Origin: JACJVV01 sp047603135
GTDB taxonomy: Archaea; Nanobdellota; Nanobdellia; Woesearchaeales; JACJVV01
NCBI GenBank assembly: GCA_047603135.1
Contig: JBLKOW010000053.1
Location: 1 to 7,627, forward strand
Length of the DNA: 7,627 nt
Direction of reading: 5' to 3'
Positions within the stretch are counted from its first letter, which is position 1, and each line of letters begins with the position of its first letter. A program made the position numbers and the translations under genes. The notes under the pieces were generated by a model. It made no database searches. It saw only the letters and a list, made by a program, of their open reading frames with translations, and had not been told where the DNA came from. Below are positions 5,803 through 7,627 of this stretch, in pieces.

Positions 5803-6645
5803 ATGACATCAATAACTTTTTTAGGGACTGGAGGAGATATGTATGTTGTTTCTCGAGGTATTCGCCAGTCTAGTTGTGTTGTTATTCAATATGAAGGATT
5901 ACAGTTTGTTATTGATCCAGGTCCAGGCTCATTATATAATGCGTATAAGTGTGATATTCCACTGCGCGGGACAACTGCTGTGATATGTACTACTCCTTCA
6001 CTTCTTTACGCAAATGATCTTAATGCGGTTATTGGTGCAATGACGTATGAGGGTGTTGATGTTACCGGTGTTGTTGTTGGAACTTCTGAAGTTGTTCAAG
6101 GGCCTACTGTTATGACTGACTCTTCAGCGCAAGAATCAAAGCAGGTCGAATTTCCGTGGCTGCGCAGTACCTATAGAGAATTTGTAGAGCGTGTTATTAT
6201 TGCAAATTCTGAAAAAAGAATAGGGATTCAAGATGCTGATATTGATTTTTATCCTACTATTAACAACGGTGATTCTGTTGGAATGAAGATTCAATTACCT
6301 GATGTAACAATTGGATATGTTCCAGATACTGGGTTTAGTGTAGCAATGGCCAAATCATATGAAGATTGTGATATTTTAATTTTGAGTGTACCTCTGCCCA
6401 TAGGTGCAAAGTCTAAATCACTACTTTCGTCAGATGATGCAATTAAGTTTATTGAGAAAGTAAAACCTAAATTAGCAATTATTACACGGTTTGGTAAAGC
6501 AATGCTTGAAAGCGATCCTTTGCAAGAAGCACGTATGATTCATGCTAAAACTGATGTACAAGTGCTTGCTGTAACTGATGGGCAAGTGATTAGCCCTTCT
6601 TCTTATTCTGCTCGTGGAAAGCAAAAGCGATTGAATACGTATTAA
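5803..6645 (+). CDS. Metallo-beta-lactamase-fold protein lacking metal-binding histidines
   Basis: A 280-residue protein of the MBL fold, in the branch of archaeal RNase Z-like hydrolases that begin TFLGTGG. Fold marks: ITFLGTGGD (4-12), VIDPGPGSLYNAY (37-48), NDLNAVIGAM (71-80), VTIGYVPDTGFS (168-179) and KPKLAIITRFGKAML (221-235). In active relatives the strand before NDLNAV carries HxHxDH (or HNHxNH) and the last block reads THFG. Here the first motif reads TTPSLLY (63-69) and the last TRFG (228-231); the region that normally supplies another His reads PTINNGDSVG (151-160). Only one His is left in the whole protein, at 247, outside the motifs. Asp175 of the DTG turn is kept. The frame is intact and the fold elements are well preserved, so this is probably a functional protein without zinc hydrolase activity, for example a binding or regulatory role. 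Start at ATG 5803 by the TATA spacing. The true role is unknown. Confidence 0.85.
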   Translation: MTSITFLGTGGDMYVVSRGIRQSSCVVIQYEGLQFVIDPGPGSLYNAYKCDIPLRGTTAVICTTPSLLYANDLNAVIGAMTYEGVDVTGVVVGTSEVVQGPTVMTDSSAQESKQVEFPWLRSTYREFVERVIIANSEKRIGIQDADIDFYPTINNGDSVGMKIQLPDVTIGYVPDTGFSVAMAKSYEDCDILILSVPLPIGAKSKSLLSSDDAIKFIEKVKPKLAIITRFGKAMLESDPLQEARMIHAKTDVQVLAVTDGQVISPSSYSARGKQKRLNTY

Positions 6646-6658
6646 GAATAATTATGGT

Positions 6659-6756
6659 CGTGTATGTAAAAAGTCGGGCTTGCAGGGCGAGCATATATGT
6701 TTTTTTAGTAAGAAATATATCATCTCAGGGGGCAAAGTAGACTTTTTACTTGCATG
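6659..6756 (+). other. Folded intergenic element, possible small RNA or 3' UTR structure
   Basis: GTAAAAAGTC (6666-6675) pairs perfectly with GACTTTTTAC (6740-6749). One T-T mismatch further out the stem goes on with six more pairs (6659-6664 with 6751-6756, two of them G-U), about 16 pairs in all. Inside are two more hairpins: GCTTG/CGAGC (6678-6682 with 6688-6692) and an 11-pair AT-rich hairpin with one bulged G (6693-6704 with 6710-6720, loop TTAGT). The remaining strand, 6721-6739, is G-rich and unpaired. The whole could fold as a three-way junction. It lies between the MBL-fold stop and the hydrolase promoter. I see no strong TATA box of its own, no C/D boxes and no ACA tail, so it may be a 3' UTR structure of the MBL-fold mRNA, a small RNA, or a remnant of a miniature inverted-repeat element. 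Confidence 0.5.
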
Positions 6757-6767
6757 GTTGCTTAATG

Positions 6768-6775
6768 TTTATATA
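6768..6775 (+). promoter_or_regulatory. TATA box of the hydrolase gene
   Basis: TTTATATA is centred 25.5 bases before ATG 6797, and the AT-only stretch before the ATG has no Shine-Dalgarno sequence, so the mRNA is probably leaderless. The box starts 12 bases after the folded element ends. Confidence 0.7.
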
Positions 6776-6796
6776 TGTGTAGTTATTAAATAATTT

Positions 6797-7546
6797 ATGG
6801 AAAGAGTTATTTTTAAGAATTCACGAGCTCAATCTTTAATTGGGTATTTATATCCTTCTGAATCTAAATCTATTATTATTTTTTCACATGGATTTACTGG
6901 TGATAAATCTGAGAGAGGAAAATTTGAATCTACTGCTCAAGTGCTACGTGAGTCTGGGTATGCTGTTTTGCGTTTTGATTATAGTGGGTGTGGGGAAAGT
7001 GATGATGATACATTAACTGTTGCTAAACAGGTGAATGATTTGCAATCAGCAATTGCATTTGTACGTTTAAAAGGCTACGAGAGAATAGGTCTACTAGGTT
7101 ATAGTTTAGGTGGATTAATTGCTTTGAAGTGTTTTGATGGTATTGAGACTATTGTGTTATGGGCACCTGTAACTAATAAAATATCTTATACATGGGATAA
7201 ACGATATTCAAAAGAACAACTTACAGAATTTTTAGTGAAAGGATACGCTACTAAAATAAAGAAGAATAGTATACGCTCTACTGTTTTAATTGATAAACAA
7301 ATGCTTATTGATCGAGAGTCTGTTAATCAGCGAATGCTTCTGAAATATGTTACTTGTCCTGTTTTAATTATTCATGGTGATTGTGATACTAATGTGCCAT
7401 ATACAGATTCACAAAATGCTATAAGCTTATTATCAAATCATTCTGAATTAAAAATTCTTAATGATGCTGATCATTGGTTTTCACATTCATTTGATAATGT
7501 AAAGACTTTAAGTGTTGCATGGTTTTTAAAGAATTTAATGCGATAA
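6797..7546 (+). CDS. Alpha/beta hydrolase (serine esterase/peptidase-like)
   Basis: A 249-residue cytosolic alpha/beta hydrolase, complete. The elements appear in order: oxyanion-hole motif SHGFTGDKSERG (30-41), the strand and turn YAVLRFDYSGCGESD (55-69), the nucleophile elbow GYSLGG (101-106) with Ser103, the acid in IIHGDCDTNVP (191-201) as Asp197, and the base in NDADHWF (222-228) as His226. The triad is therefore intact. A short cap lies at about 125-180 (KISYTWDKRYSKEQ onward). It most resembles the small hydrolases of the esterase/S33-S9-like group (dienelactone hydrolase, feruloyl-esterase-like), for which the substrate cannot be read from sequence. There is no signal peptide or membrane segment. 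It stands alone under its own promoter and is followed by a T-rich stretch (7548-7560). The fold and triad are sure; the substrate is not known. Confidence 0.92.
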   Translation: MERVIFKNSRAQSLIGYLYPSESKSIIIFSHGFTGDKSERGKFESTAQVLRESGYAVLRFDYSGCGESDDDTLTVAKQVNDLQSAIAFVRLKGYERIGLLGYSLGGLIALKCFDGIETIVLWAPVTNKISYTWDKRYSKEQLTEFLVKGYATKIKKNSIRSTVLIDKQMLIDRESVNQRMLLKYVTCPVLIIHGDCDTNVPYTDSQNAISLLSNHSELKILNDADHWFSHSFDNVKTLSVAWFLKNLMR

Positions 7547-7547
7547 T

Positions 7548-7560
7548 TTATTCTTTTTAT
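7548..7560 (+). terminator. T-rich terminator after the hydrolase gene
   Basis: A pyrimidine-rich run with five T in a row (TTCTTTTTAT) starts right after the stop and could end the transcript in the archaeal manner. The hairpins at 7563-7625 with their final five T could act as a second stop. Confidence 0.35.
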
Positions 7561-7562
7561 TG

Positions 7563-7625
7563 AAAATCTCGCCTTCGAGATTTGAATCGGGATTCAAATA
7601 CCCCGCACTTTAGTGCGAGATTTTT
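7563..7625. repeat. Cluster of nested palindromes at the window edge
   Basis: Three perfect inverted repeats stand side by side: AAATCTCG-CCTT-CGAGATTT (7564-7583), TTTGAATC-GG-GATTCAAA (7581-7598) and CGCAC-TTTA-GTGCG (7604-7617). In addition AAAATCTCG (7563-7571) pairs perfectly with CGAGATTTT (7616-7624), so the left arm has two possible partners and the element can fold either as a row of hairpins or as one closed, branched structure. It ends in five T. It could be a terminator working on both strands, a repeated palindromic unit, or the end of a miniature element that continues beyond the window. Confidence 0.65.
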
Positions 7626-7627
7626 AA

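Noticed and set aside
6654..6740. A 28-codon open frame from ATG 6654 to TAG 6738-6740.
   Set aside because: It lies wholly within the folded element, has no promoter or ribosome site at a fitting distance and an odd composition; the base pairing explains the sequence better.
6659..6756. An H/ACA guide RNA.
   Set aside because: There is no ACA box after the closing stem and no clear kink-turn in the upper hairpins.
7584..7617. A tRNA T-arm-like stretch (GGG, TTCAAAT, CCCC).
   Set aside because: The stem bases next to the loop do not pair (A-A), no D-arm, anticodon arm or acceptor stem can be drawn on either strand, and the TTCAAA is explained by the palindrome.

Overview
The window looks like a piece of chromosome from an AT-rich archaeon, most likely a DPANN lineage such as Woesearchaeota or Pacearchaeota (the lineage is an inference). 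The archaeal signs are: a full archaeal-type SRP (7S) RNA with a terminal helix 1 and paired helix 3/4 loops; an archaeal/eukaryotic-type tryptophanyl-tRNA synthetase; an archaeal SlyD-like FKBP; and TATA boxes of the TTTATATA kind about 25-27 nt (box centre to ATG) before start codons, the arrangement of leaderless archaeal transcripts. All genes lie on the + strand.

Layout. 2-2017: the 3' part of a leucyl-tRNA synthetase with a bacterial-type core and a C-terminal tail that looks archaeal. 2072-3199: tryptophanyl-tRNA synthetase under its own promoter. 3309-3653: a short pyrophosphatase-like protein. 3784-4041: a small two-helix membrane protein. 4109-4693 (or from 4100) and 4701-5417: an unrecognised soluble protein followed 7 nt later by a membrane-anchored FKBP prolyl isomerase, probably one operon. 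5467-5738: SRP RNA with promoter and T-tract terminator. 5803-6645: a metallo-beta-lactamase-fold protein that has lost the usual metal-binding histidines. 6659-6756: a strongly folded intergenic element with no assigned role. 6797-7546: an alpha/beta hydrolase with an intact catalytic triad. 7563-7625: a cluster of nested palindromes at the window edge.

Together the genes cover translation (LeuRS, TrpRS), possible removal of pyrophosphate or a related phosphate reaction, and membrane targeting or folding outside the membrane (SRP RNA, anchored FKBP). Nearly every unit has its own TATA box, so this is a row of separately transcribed housekeeping genes, not one large operon. I see no mobile element, CRISPR array or defence system. 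The points most worth following are the inactive-looking MBL-fold protein, the mosaic LeuRS, the folded element at 6659-6756 and the palindrome cluster at the right end.
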